Assembly (NCBI GenBank): GCA_016808115.1
Contig: JAEQBH010001385.1
Location: forward strand, 414,001 to 478,000
DNA: 64,000 bases
Direction of reading: 5' to 3'
Source: Tetrastigma voinierianum
Lineage: Eukaryota; Streptophyta; Magnoliopsida; Vitales; Vitaceae
The notes beneath the pieces are model-generated. The model searched no databases. It saw only the letters and a list, made by a program, of their open reading frames with translations, and was not told the DNA's origin. Of this stretch, positions 12,901 to 23,639 are shown in pieces. Positions within the stretch are counted from its first letter, which is position 1. Each line of letters starts with the position of its first letter. The translations under genes and the position numbers were made by a program.

Positions 12901-13830
12901 TTTTCAGGTTAGCATGTGACGAGTATTCTACTTGCAACCAATGATGTTGGCTCGTTATGAGGTGAAACAATTTCAAAGAACTTTGATATGAAGGATATGG
13001 GTGAGGCATCTTATGTCATTGGCATTAAGATCCATAGGGAAAGATCTCGAGGCATTTCAGTTCGGCTCTCAAGAGACCTATATCAATAAAGTTTTTGCAG
13101 AGATTTTACCGATGAAAAATCGTTCACCTAAGGTAGCACCCATTTCAAGGGTGATGTATTCGACGGAACTGCCCTAAAATGATTTTTAACTGAACACATG
13201 AAGAACATTCCATATACTTCAACTGTTGGAAGCCTAATGTATGCTCAAGTCCTGTATCAGACTACATTGCATCTTCCATTACGGAAAGATGTAAGATATC
13301 GTGAGTAATCCGTATTTGACCACCTGGAGAGTCGCAAAGAAGATGATGAGATACCCTCAAGGAACAAAGGATTACATGCTTATGTATAGGACGAATATAG
13401 TTTCGAGGCATCGCCATCTGGCGCGGATCTTTGTTGGCTGTGCTTTGTTGATTCTCGAAAATCGGCGTGCGGTTATATTTTAAGCCAGGCGATGGGCGTG
13501 TCTTGGAGAAGTGCGAAGCGGACCTTATTTGCCACTTCCACTATGGGCGAGTTAAGTATCTGTTTTGAGGCTGGCTGCGCATGGTGTATGGTTAAAGAGT
13601 TTCATATCACGGGCTTAGTTGTGGATTATGTCTGGGGCGGGTGAAGTTTGTCTTGTGATAACTCGAGTGCGGTATTTATGGCTAAGAACAATGAAGCGAT
13701 CGAAGTAAGCATATCGACATTAAGTACTTAGCCATAGAGAGCGTGTTAGAGAAATGAGAAGTGGTCGTGAACACATTAGAGTTGATGATTGCGATCCTTT
13801 AACTAAAGGCATGCCACTAAGTATTTTAAG
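9960..13830 (+). pseudogene. Copia-B gag-pol remnant
   Basis: Ordered fragments on the plus strand. Near 9968-10120 is the UBN2-type gag (DNYKVWKERVLLHLGWMDID). At 10583-10624 is a CCHC knuckle CFFCKKKGHMKKDC. Near 10710 is the protease area with the catalytic DSG read as DSV, then FILELEKTFYVPSF. At 11114-11420 are GHISIERIK and the integrase start (HYSRYMY). At 12140-12290 is the linker before RT (RRSTRVRKSAIPNDY). RT traces follow to about 13290. RNase H with HIDIKY-like and DPLTKGMP motifs runs to about 13830. Stops and frameshifts occur throughout and are densest at 11800-12100 and 13405-13690, where the sequence is unusually CpG-rich. Confidence 0.8.
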
Positions 13831-14164
13831 GATCATGTATGGTACAAATGGGACTTGGTTCCACGATGTAATTTAATTGTCACGTACATTCATTATTTTA
13901 AATAAAACTCTTATTCGATCGATATTTCTTATATGGTTTTGTACATTTCAGATTATTATTATTAATTTGAGAAATATCATTAAGTTTGGACCTTGAATAA
14001 ACATATGGTTTATTCATTAAGTTTAAGGGTTTGTGTTGAGGAACTTGATATATTGTAATAAATGGAAGATCTTCTTTACATTTATAAAGAGGACTGTCAT
14101 GTGATTTATATATTTAGTTTCTTTCTTATGATAGGTGTTAAGACTATATGGATCAGTGGGAGAA

Positions 14165-14484
14165 TGTTGAAATTGTGATCCATATGAACATTTAATTTTA
14201 AATTTTGAATCTCCATAACACCTTTCCCCAGCCCTTGCGACTCTTGAAGACACATGATGGCTTTGGTCTCCATATAAAGAAGAACCTTTGCACATTTTGG
14301 GTCCTCGCCTACTCGAAAATCACAGAGAAAATCGCGTAAGTGTTTGAAGGGTTTAGAAGAACGAAATATTTCCATTTTCGATTTTACCACATTTAACACT
14401 TGATGGTGGAGGTATGTAAGTGCGGCATTTTGCTTCCGCATATAATTTGATTGATTAGGATGTTCAATCACCTTTTGATTAACA
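14165..14484 (+). repeat. Copia-B 3' LTR
   Basis: 320 bp, TGTTGAAATT...GATTAACA, directly after AGTGGGAGAA and directly before the right GGATC duplication. Confidence 0.88.
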
Positions 14485-15341
14485 GGATCATGCATTTGCT
14501 TGAATGTGTGTTTACTTTGGAGCATTGCATATGCACTTAGGTGGAGAGTAGCCCACTTAGGGTGATTCCACTGCGAGCATTGCTTCGCCTTGTCGGGATC
14601 TTATTTTACGGGTGCGGGGAGGCGTGCCGGGGGAGGCGGCTCGTCTGAGGCGAGTTTTAAGAAGGAAGCCCAGAAATGTGGCAGTAGTCACATATGTATT
14701 ATTAAATTGTTTTAATTTTAATATATGTTGTATAAGAAGAAAAAAAAAACAATTGAACTCTGGAAACTATTGGATATAGTTGGATATATATATGTTGATG
14801 AGTAGTATTTGTATTGGGGCACACAGCGGTACACATTTGTACTCATGATATTGATGTTTGGGACGGGTTATATCACGGGTTTTGTATTTAGGTAGAGCTC
14901 CGTCTGAGATTTATATACGATTTACTACGTCAATCAGATTTACCCGACATTCCACGAAGTATTCCATGAGGTTGACGGGTAGTCAACGGCCACGAGGATC
15001 GAGTGTATGAAAATAATCTATAATTTATATGGGATAAAACAAAAAAATTTAAATCATTTTCTTAATTGATAAAATTTTATTTGATGTATAAATCAGAATT
15101 TGGCAAAAAAATTTAATTCTTTAAAAAAGACCAACTATTTCATGCTATAATTCAATGGAACAAATCATGACTCAATGTGCTTATAAATAAAATAAAATAA
15201 AATAATTTATAAATCAATTTAATTTAAAATTTAAAATTTTGTATTCAATTATGTTTTTTTAATTGGATAAATATAAAATATCCATAATTTGTATTAAATT
15301 ATATCTTTTTAATTTTTATAAAAATTGTGTTTTGATTATTA

Positions 15342-17059
15342 TTGTTGTTGTTTTTTAGAATGAGTTCCACTAATTCAAGAACCTCGAGAAAAGATTTTGT
15401 ATGGAAGTGTGCTATTGAAATTCCCGAGGAGAAATATTTGAGATGTAAATTTTGCAATCAAAGATGCATGGGAGGGATCAATAGACTTAAGCATCATTTA
15501 GTCGGAGCTCATCATGTGCTGCTCATTATATAGATTTGATGTTGGAGGATATTGGGAAACTAAGTGTTCATGCTAATACACTTGCTAAAGTTAGACAAGT
15601 TGTGAAGTTTATATATTAATATACTTGGGTTCTTAGCTTGATGAGAACATTTACTAAAAATCATGAACTTATTCGTCCAGCAATTATACGGTTTGCTACT
15701 TAATTTCTTACTCTTCAAAGTATTTATGTAAAGCAATTGTGTAGCGATGTTACTCCGCCGGAAAATGGTGTTTAAGCACATGGGCCAAAAGCCGAAGGTG
15801 TTAAACTCGAGAAATCTTGTGTTGTTTGATGGAACTTGGCTTCATGTTGCTTTTGGCATAAAAACCACTATTCCATTGGTTTGTGTTTTGAGAGAGGTTG
15901 ATTTAGAGGAAAGACCAGTCATAAGTTATATTTATGAGTTAATGGACTAAGCTAAAGAGAATATTGCATTTAATTGTGGGGACGTGGAAAGAAAATATAG
16001 CCCAATTTGAAGAAAAATAGATGCAAGATGGACTTCGCAACTTCATCGACCATTTACATGCAACGGGTTATTATCTTTATCCTCAATTGCGGTATGAAGA
16101 TAAGTTCTTTAACGTGGATGAGGTGAGAAAAGGATTATATGAATGCATGGATAGGATGTTGGGTTTTGAAAATCGTTTAAAAGCTGAAACTCAGTTGGAC
16201 TCATATGACCAAGCAAATGGTGATTTTGGAAGCCGTATTGTAATTGAATTTAGAAAATTAAGAAGTCGTACAAGTTGGTGGATGCATTTTGGGAGTTCAA
16301 CACCAGAGTTACAGAAGTTTGTTGTTCAAGTCCTTAGCCTTACTTGTAGTGCTTCGGGATGTGAGAGAAATTTGAGTATATTCGAATCGATAATATCTCT
16401 ATGTTGTAAATTTATATTCATATATTTTTGTTATAATATTAGAGAATTTCCATTTCATCTTATCACATAAATTTATTTATTTTATTATTTGTAGATTCAT
16501 ACAAAAAAGAGAATAGGCTTGAACATAAAAGGTTGATTGTACTAGTGTATGTAAGGTACAACACTAGATTGAAAGAGAGAAGTCTGCAAAGGAAACAAAA
16601 TGCTGATCAGATTTTGGTGGATGAACTTGATTCAGATGATGAATGGATTAGAGAGAAAAAAGATCCCCTCCTCCTGCTTGATTTTTGTTGGCTTGAAGAT
16701 AATGAGTTATTCAATGTAGATGCTATTAGAGTTGTGTCATTCAAAGACCAAAAGACTCAAGCATCACCCGATAGTTTCTTCACAATCCTACAAAAGAAAA
16801 CATAATAAATTAGCAAGTAAGTACTCAAAACTAAAGCCATAAATTTGATTAATTTAATAATGAACAGTGTTTATACATATTTAATACTTTATGCTAGGTT
16901 CAAATGGAGGCAAAGACAAAGAAAAAATTTCAATTTATCACAAATTCATGAAGATGAAGATTTGATGAAATGAGAAGATTTGATAGTGGAAAATTTCCTA
17001 CTATTGATACATTAGATAATGATGAAAATGTTGACATTGAAGATGATGATTTGAGTTGA
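15342..17059 (+). pseudogene. hAT transposase, broken and missing part of its core
   Basis: The reading starts MSSTNSRTSRKDFVWK. Near 15400-15525 a BED-type zinc finger shows CKFCNQ then HHLVGAHH. Around 15660-15720 comes LIRPAI..FAT.FLTLQSI, the conserved middle block. Around 15825-15950 is VAFGIKTTIPLVCVLREVD...YIYELMD. From 16300 comes the C-terminal hAT dimerisation block with LSLTCSASGCERN. The dimerisation block is split at about 16390-16495 (an intron or insertion) and resumes with KKRNRLEHKRLIVLVYVRYN. A tail rich in Asp ends at TGA 17057-17059. Most of the DUF659 region between the BED finger and the middle block is absent and frameshifts occur, so it is inactive. Confidence 0.82.
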
Positions 17060-17289
17060 AAAATTATGACTTAGTTTTGATTTTTTTTTTTTTTAAAGTT
17101 TGGAACTAATATTATGTTGACTCATTTTATAATTTATGGTTTTAGAACTATGATGGTAGTTTAATGTATTTTTTATTGTTTGAGTAAGTTATGGTTATTT
17201 AAAATGTGAAGTATGGAAGTAGTTTTATGTTATTTTATTTTATTTTTAATATATTATAAAATAATTATTAAATTATATTTGTCATTATA

Positions 17290-17360
17290 AAAGGCTAACA
17301 TCTCAACGCTTCGAGGCTTACGCCTCGCTTCACAGACACGAAAACGCCTTGCATTACGCT
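17290..17360. repeat. hAT right subterminal repeat cluster
   Basis: CGCTTCGAGG, CTTACGCCTCGCTTC, AACGCCTTGC and ATTACGC are inverted relatives of the left-end AAGGCGTA motifs, within 90 bp of the right terminus. Confidence 0.6.
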
Positions 17361-17387
17361 TTTGTCTTTAAAAACACTAGTTCTTAT

Positions 17388-17467
17388 GGTCCCATTCATG
17401 ACTACAAGCGAGAATTTGCTAATGAAACAATGAAGCAATGATCTTGGGCATGGACATCAAGAATACA
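17388..17467 (+). repeat. Copia-A 3' LTR, segment 2 of 3
   Basis: GGTCCCATTCATGACTACAA onwards matches the Copia-A 5' LTR at about 1447-1525. It ends at ATACA (17463-17467), where the Gypsy solo LTR begins. Confidence 0.85.
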
Positions 17468-19612
17468 TGTAACACCACGAATTAGACCCTAGTAGTTTTA
17501 TTACAGTTTTGTAGTATAAGAAAAGTAAAATTTGTATTTTTTGGAATTTAAGTGCTAAGAGTGAAAAATGATAAAACCGGAATTAATCAAAAAGTTAAGG
17601 GTAAATTGGTATAATGTCACATTAAAGACTTAAAGGTCATAAAACAAGAAGAGTATATGTTAAAGTAGGAATTGTGATAAGTTAGAATTGCAAATAAAAT
17701 GAAATAGAATGACCTAAATGCAAGGGGTGAGATTTGACTCTAATGGATAAGACCAAAAATTGGTCTATGGATTGAGAGAAGATTTTTTCTCATTTTTGGG
17801 AGAAAAGGGCTAGGGTTACGGTGGAGGAGAAGAGCCAACTTTGGTTTGCCATTTAGTCAAGTGTCTTTTTGAGTTTAAGCTAGGAGAAGGAAGGGAAAAG
17901 AAGAGGAAAAAGAGAAGAAATCAAGGTATGGAACCTATATGTATGGAATACTTGTATGGAACCTATATGTATGGAACTTTGGTATAGAATTCTTGTATGG
18001 AAAGTATGGAAACTATCACAAGCTATACTTGTTTATGGGTTGTTAGGAAAAACCTAACTTCCATTATGAAAGTGTTGTTGGTTGGTTTTTGTGGGCTTTA
18101 GCGGTTTTGGTTGGTTTAAGTTAAGTTTTGGAGTGGTTTTCTTTGATGTGTTTTGGGTTTTGGTTGGAAATTATGGGTGAAAAAGAAACCAAACACATAA
18201 TTTGTCTGAATCATTAGGTGAGTCTGATCTTGAAGAAGTTAGTCTAGTACTGTTAATTTTCTAGAGGATATTGATGCAGGTGCTAATACTCAGTCTTAAA
18301 GTTGAGTACCGGTACTAAAGAAGTTTGATACCGGTGCTCAAGAGTTGTGTAAGGTTCGATGCCCAGGTCCTACTGACCTGTTTTGTTATGTTCTTCAGTT
18401 AATTCTAGCAATCATCAATTGGATTAATGAGGATCCTAATAAGTGAATGAAAGGATCCGTACATGTATACAAGTGTTTGTGAAATTGCTCTAAACCTCGC
18501 CGCCTCGGTGAAGTTGATCCTGTTGTTGGGCAGACTTGGTTTATTGCTCCTTATTTGCTAATGTGATTAAGAATAATATAACAAGCTTAGTAATATATAT
18601 AATTATATGCATGCCTAAGACCGAATAGCAAATGAATAGGCTTACCGATCGATTAGCCGACACTCTACTAGTCTTTATAACACTTTTGTTACGTGGCGAG
18701 GCACGTCTCGATTCGATCTTGCGCTCCTGTGAATCTTCTGACGAAACTTACATTACGTAGGCGGCGTATGCTGTTTAGTGTTTTGGCACTCCTGCTAGTG
18801 CTACAACACTTATGTTACGTGGGTAGACACATATCTGTTCAGTGTTTCGGCACTTTTGCTAGTGCTATGACACTTGCTCTTACGTGGGGCGACACGTCTA
18901 CGATTCGACATTATCTTTTAGTACCTTTGGAGGTACCTATTGTCTTGTGTCCTATCATTCATTATTCTTGAGATATACACAAAGCAAACATTTATATGAT
19001 AAAAATATGAATAATGAACCATAAGAAGCTAGAAGTAATTAGTTGTACTATATTGTGTGTACCCTACGGGTACATACATCTGAATCTCCGTTACGAACTC
19101 ACCCGGAGATATGAAAACCTTGTTATAAGAATTATGCTAGATGAAAACTTTGTGATAAGAATTAGGTTATATATATGTAAACTCTGACATATGCATTATG
19201 TTATATGTATTATGTAATTATGGACTACTTCAGTGGTCGTATGCATTTATCTGTTTCCCCTTGGTATAAAGGCAGCACGAATTGACTAAATGCGTGTGGA
19301 GTGCAAGAGGGCGTTCGAGGGCATTCGGCGTCACAATGGAGGTAACATCAATAGGTGATGTAGGCTTTTTGATTTTGTTTTGGAATATAAATGTAAAAGT
19401 TCTTAGTAATAGTGGAATTTGTTTATGTTCATGTAAATGAGACTCAGGAATGTGTACATGACAGTTTAAACACCACTACGGTAGTAGTACTAGAAGTTTT
19501 ATTTCCTTATGAAATTATATATATGAAATGGAGTCCACGATGTGAGAAGCGGATAAAGAATCTCGAGTCCCGTGTCGCATTTTCTCTTCGCGGCAGGGGT
19601 TAGGGCGTGTTA
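17468..19612 (+). mobile_element. Gypsy solo LTR (LTR-C), same family as the element at 32397
   Basis: Starts TGTAACACCACGAATTAGAC, close to the two LTRs at 32397 and 39345 (TGTAACACC.. AATTATAC.CTAGTAGTTT, then AAGTGCTAAGAGTGAAAA). No internal domain is attached. Left ATACA (17463-17467) and right TTACA (19613-19617) are a target duplication with one mismatch, and the Copia-A LTR resumes at 19618. Length is about 2.1 kb, against 2.4-2.5 kb for the paired LTRs. Confidence 0.82.
18690..18905. repeat. Degenerate minisatellite inside LTR-C
   Basis: Diverged copies of AGTGCTACGACACT(T/C)CTG with interspersed TTACGTGGG. The same motif is amplified at 40960-41075 in the 3' LTR of the full Gypsy element. 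Confidence 0.6.
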
Positions 19613-19617
19613 TTACA

Positions 19618-19645
19618 ACTCGAAGACATGTTCATTTTTCGAGCA
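19618..19645 (+). repeat. Copia-A 3' LTR, segment 3 of 3
   Basis: ACTCGAAGACATGTTCATTT matches the last bases of the Copia-A 5' LTR. It ends GAGCA, then the TTTAG duplication. Confidence 0.8.
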
Positions 19646-19650
19646 TTTAG

Positions 19651-20400
19651 GTTAAATATTGCATTAGATATTTTATTTATATTTCATTTATAGTTTGTAG
19701 CCTATAAAAAGACATGTTTACAAATTATGGATTAAAAATTGTGAGAGTTTTCTTATAACACGGTTGCATTGGAATTTTAAGCGTTTGAAATAACGTTTTT
19801 TTAGAGTAACGTTTTTTTTAGTGTGAATAAATTGTAATAAATATGTTTTAAATTAGTAACGTTTTTTTAGTGTGAATAAATTGTAATAAATATGTTTTAA
19901 ATTATGTTTTGGAAACGGTTTGCATTTATTGGCTCTAATTGTCGTCTTTATATATACGAGTTTTATTTTGTATTAGAAAATGTGTGGCTTTTGGAAATCT
20001 GATTGGGTGATAAATGAAGAACTTCCCAGTTACGTTGGTATACAGGATTTTTGGGGTGCAATTTCGAAGTGCCGGTTAATTCGTTGTATCTGGGAGGCGA
20101 ACCTCCCATTGACCTGGCGCGTGTGTGGAAGCGGGTCGTTTTAAGAGCTGTGTTCCTGAGGCCTCGAATCATACTATATTCATATTCGGTTTGTTGAACA
20201 GGTTGTTTATTAATCTTAATTTCATTTTATTTGTTGATTTGTAATTTAGAATTTGCTATCTTACATGGTGTGTTATATTTATGTAATTTATATAATCTTT
20301 GTTTACTGTGTGTACTTTGACCAACAGGTTCTCCAAAGAATCTTTGAACTATCGAATTTTTCATAGCAGCATTGCTCCTGCTCGACTTATGTCAAACGCT
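19651..20400. other. Unclassified repeat-like sequence with an LTR-like TATA region
   Basis: Contains CCTATAAAAAG near 19700 and a duplicated unit of about 49 bp (19807-19855 and 19856-19904, GTAACGTTTTTTTAGTGTGA...). Near 20080 is a GC-richer block GGGAGGCGAACCTCCCATTG. It looks like an LTR and leader of another retrotransposon, but I find no partner LTR. Confidence 0.4.
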
Positions 20401-20539
20401 TCATAGTTGATTATGATGTAACCCCGTTATACGTTATCGATATATTTCACAATTGATTATGGTATTTTCCTCTCAGGCTTATTAATCGATTAATCGTAAT
20501 TGATTGTGGCCTTGTCGACTTTTTCCTTGAGCGATCGTA

Positions 20540-21230
20540 GAACAATCGAAGAGTATCTATTGTGAATTCGGTGTCGATACATGATGAACTTGCATCAACT
20601 AAAAATGGTATAAGGTACAAGAAATAGCCCCTAGCATTCCACAATCTAATGGCGTGTCTAAAACGATGAGTCACATCATCACTAAGAGGGTTATGTGTAT
20701 TTTGACCACACAGCTACGTAATGTGTTTTAGGATGAAGCCACACAAACTACCTACTACTTGAATAACATACCTTCTTCAGGTCTATTGAACTTTGAGATT
20801 CAAGAGAAGGCGTAAAAAGAAAAGATGTTTACTATTCCAACTTAAGGATGTTTGGGTGTAAAATTTTTATGCATATTCCCAAACAATAAAGATCCAAACT
20901 TAATGATAAACCAGTTCCACGTGTTTGTAAGGTATGGTGATAAATAGGATCCAACTAAGAAGAAATTGATGAAAATAGAGACGTGTTCTTCCAAGATGAT
21001 CAAATTTATTGAGTTGGTATTCTTCCATCATATTGCAACATATAAATGAAGATGAAATAGATGAGCTAATAAGAGACGATGCTTCAAGCGACATGCCTAA
21101 ATAGGAATCAATTGAGAATGAGTAGGAGAAGCAATCACTTCATCCAGAGACTTGGTAATTGTATCTAGGAGGTCTAACTCTAGGTATATATTAATAATAG
21201 ATGAAAGGGACTCAAAAGTTTTTACGAAGC
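20540..21230 (+). pseudogene. Copia integrase / RT-linker remnant
   Basis: Frames contain KNGIRYKK then IPQSNGVSKTMSHIITKRVM (the integrase PQQNGVAER region), NNIPSSGLLNFEIQEK, FGCKIFMHIPKQ, KLNDKPVPRV and LWDPTKKKLM. After these comes a RRS..SRY linker, in the order of a Copia integrase C-terminus. Stops and shifts are frequent. It may continue the fragment at 1-1111 across the nest, because it is on the same strand and carries the next part of the same polyprotein. Confidence 0.75.
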
Positions 21231-21233
21231 TAA

Positions 21234-22298
21234 GGTTGCGTTTGTTTTTCAACATCTTTGAATAGAAACTTTTGAGAACATCTTGAATAGTGCTTGAATA
21301 GCGTTAAGTATTGGTTGTTTGTTTTTTAACGTTAGGTAGTGAGTAGAGATAATGACAGACATGTTATTTTAGGTTTAAATAAGCGCCGCTCTTAATGACA
21401 TGTTTAATTTAATTTTAATCGGGTTTTTAATAGGTTTGAGTTTATTTTCTCCAAATCATACGAGATTCGGGTATTATTCTGCATGCTTAGAAAATTAGAA
21501 ATTTTGAAAATGACAAAATATTAATAAAAATAATAAATTATGTAAGGAGTTCGAGGAAATTTAGAAAGTGCAGATGCCGAATATCTTGAAACGGATTTGT
21601 AGTTAAATTCGATCGTGAAATCTAGTGACCCAAAAGTTTTGTCGAATTACGAGAGACCAGCGGAAATTTTAGGTTACGGGTGATAAGTTGCCAATGACTC
21701 TAAGGACAAGATTTTTTCGATTTTAGGACGAAACGATTAGAATGAGCTTGATATGAGTATATATCGAAAATAATAATAATAAGCCCGCCACGATTATATT
21801 TTAAAATATTTTTTTATTATTTTATTTTTATACTTTAATATAAATAATAATAATTATTATAGTGTTTTTAATAAATAATTTATAAAAATTCCTAATATTT
21901 TTATTTTTATGAAAAATATTAATTTTAATATAATAAAAAAAAAAGCAAATATAAAAAAATTAAAATTTAAAAATAAAAATAAAAATAAAATGTAAAGAGT
22001 TTGGGAATTTTCCCATCTCCGCCCCGCCCTGTTTAATTTTTTAAATGAAATAAGTTTGGGAATTTAAAAAATAAGCAATGAAGTCGGAATGGGACCGAAT
22101 CAGTCCCTGACACTTAAGTTCAATAAATAACAGTAGTGTATGTTAGCATATTGCTTTATTGAATGATGATTGAATTTTTAGCATTTTTGTGGAAAATGAC
22201 TTTTACGAATAGAAAGCGGAAATATTTTAAACTTTTACATTGAGCTTTTTTAAAATTTCGGTAATAAGTCGTGAAAATTTTTAAAAACAAACGGTACT
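21234..22298. mobile_element. PIF/Harbinger-like non-autonomous element (candidate)
   Basis: Inverted ends GGTTGCGTTTGTTTTT and (reverse complement) AGTACCGTTTGTTTTT are flanked by TAA on both sides (21231-21233 and 22299-22301). A three-base TAA duplication fits PIF/Harbinger. The 1,065 bp interior is AT-rich, with no transposase. It interrupts the Copia remnant. Confidence 0.55.
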
Positions 22299-22301
22299 TA
22301 A

Positions 22302-22900
22302 TCTTGAAAATTGTCGTTTTTAGAGCGTTAAGTCAACAACAATAGCTAAGTGCCATGTGATAGAATCGATTGGTCGGAAGTATTAGGCACGATAAGATGG
22401 ATTATTTATAGAAAAATAAAACCCATGAGTTGGTATAACTTCATAAAGAAAGAAGATCAATCATTAAGCAAAAAAATGGCATTATCTAAGCCTAAATATA
22501 AATAGCATTAGAGTTTGGCATGTTGCAAGGCGATTAAGATAAGGAAAAAGATAGGGTTATTTTTTGGCATTGCTCTAAGGCTTCAAGGTGAAGTGTTACA
22601 AAACATATTTGTTAGCCTTTTTGTGTAATAAAATAAAGTTAATAGAGCTTCCCGTGGATGGAAATTTTAGAAGAAAGAAAATAGATTTGTATTCACTTGA
22701 TTAAAAAGAAAAAAAAAATCCAAAGCTTGCTTGATTATTTTCAAACAATGATTTCTAAATTTCAAACCCCCTATTCATGCATTCGTAACCGTGCAAAAGA
22801 AAATCATAATCTAATCATAATTTGTAACTATTTGGTTGCTAAATTTTGAAAATAAGATATGAAAAATCGGATAGATATAGGTAATATTCCAGATTCCAGA
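22302..22900. other. Upstream region of the CBS-domain gene
   Basis: AT-rich with no coding or repeat signal that I can name. It presumably holds the promoter of the gene that begins near 22900. Confidence 0.4.
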
Positions 22901-23114
22901 CCCATCGAACACCGTCCAATGATGAATTGGACTCTTGATGTTTAATGGAGCGGAGAGAGATGAGACCCATCAGTTCTACGTCTCAAATTTTTACACGTGG
23001 CAAAGGTGGTGGTCGACCATATTGCATGACGGTTTGGAGGGGAACAGAATAAATCACCTCCAAGATCGTCGGAAAACAGAAACAGCTTTAGCCCCCCCCA
23101 CCCATCTTCACCAG
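22900..23114 (+). other. Probable 5' non-coding exon of the CBS-domain gene
   Basis: GC-richer than its surroundings and ends in CACCAG/GTATGTTC, a good splice donor. The next acceptor in a plausible position is ATACAG at 25239-25244, 14 bases before the coding ATG. The transcription start is not visible, so the left limit is a guess. Confidence 0.45.
22993..23001. promoter_or_regulatory. G-box / ABRE-like motif
   Basis: ACACGTGGC, a classic bZIP/bHLH-binding core, about 120 bp upstream of the probable 5'UTR splice donor at 23115. Whether it lies upstream or downstream of the transcription start is unknown. Confidence 0.35.
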
Positions 23115-23639
23115 GTATGTTCAGTAACATTACATTTTGCTTTCAAAACTCTTGATCTCTGTATCTCTGCATATTAGGAAATGAAATGATTTTTGGCAGT
23201 TTATTTAGTGCTTTTTTCTTTTGTTGATGTTGCTGCCTTTTCCCCTTAGAGCTGTGATGATGATAATGATTTGGATTTAAGGCTGAATCAACCACTTCTA
23301 TGGTTAATTTATTTATTTTTTTTTTGATAATGACCAGGAGATCTTCAGCTGCAATGTTCAATTCATTGGGAGCCAAACTTTAAGAGGGAAATTGATCATT
23401 TATGGAGATCTATAAAGTCGAAAAGCACAACCAATTATAATCTACCAAATCTCGGTTGTCTGTATCGATCCCATTTATTTCTATCCTAATCAACCATTTA
23501 TTGAAATACAACATTCATAGCAAGTACATGGACAAATAACGCACAACAAATTTGATTTGCCACTGCCAAATGTAAGAGCTGCTCTAAATTCACAGAACTT
23601 ATAAATCAAAATCAATACATAAAATACCTGTACTTTCTA

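Larger units (their letters stand above)
8184..14484 (+). mobile_element. Copia-B LTR retrotransposon, near full length, decayed
   Basis: 6.3 kb with LTRs at 8184-8513 and 14165-14484, both ending ATTAACA. The element is flanked by GGATC duplications (8179-8183 and 14485-14489). A polypurine tract AGTGGGAGAA ends just before the 3' LTR. Gag, CCHC knuckle, protease, integrase, RT and RNase H remnants occur in the usual Copia order between 9960 and 13830. Every frame is broken. It is the youngest recognisable layer of this nest because it interrupts LTR-B, which interrupts the hAT element. Confidence 0.88.
6768..15009 (+). mobile_element. Gypsy-type solo LTR (LTR-B), split by Copia-B
   Basis: Begins TGTAAGACCC and is flanked by AAAAT on both sides (6763-6767 and 15010-15014). 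It has the texture of long plant Gypsy LTRs: repeated CGGAGGGTAGTCC / CGGAGGGTTGTCC blocks near 7998-8090, and near the end TTTATATACGATTTACTACG, GGTAGTCAACGGCCACGAGG. No internal domain follows, so it is a solo LTR of about 1.9 kb once Copia-B (8184-14484) is removed. A solo LTR is the expected product of LTR-LTR recombination. Confidence 0.75.
5759..17379 (+). mobile_element. hAT-superfamily DNA transposon, 11.6 kb with later insertions
   Basis: Flanked by a perfect 8 bp duplication GTTCTTAT (5751-5758 and 17380-17387). The left end reads AAGTGTTTTCAATACC. The right end in reverse complement reads TAGTGTTTTTAAAGAC, giving short imperfect terminal inverted repeats. Subterminal regions are packed with AAGGCGTA and TACGCCTT motifs. 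A broken hAT transposase (BED finger, RNase-H-like core, dimerisation domain) occupies 15342-17059 on the plus strand. More than 8 kb of the length is a Gypsy solo LTR carrying Copia-B; without them the element is about 3.4 kb, ordinary for an autonomous hAT. The sequence of events is inferred from which repeat interrupts which. Confidence 0.9.
1212..19650 (+). mobile_element. Copia-A LTR retrotransposon, host of the nested insertions
   Basis: A 5' LTR (1217-1554) and a 3' LTR (5541-5758 + 17388-17467 + 19618-19645) are flanked by the same 5 bp duplication TTTAG (1212-1216 and 19646-19650). A primer-binding site related to TGGTATCAGAGC follows the 5' LTR, and a purine tract AAGTGGGAGA (5531-5540) precedes the 3' LTR. 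The internal region is only about 4 kb and shows gag remnants but no recognisable integrase or reverse transcriptase, so it was a non-autonomous or internally deleted copy. Its 3' LTR was hit twice, by a hAT element at 5759 and by a Gypsy LTR at 17468. Boundaries are read directly from the sequence. Confidence 0.88.

Noticed and set aside
18693..18971. 92-residue open frame in solo LTR-C
   Set aside because: It lies wholly in LTR repeats and has no recognisable domain.
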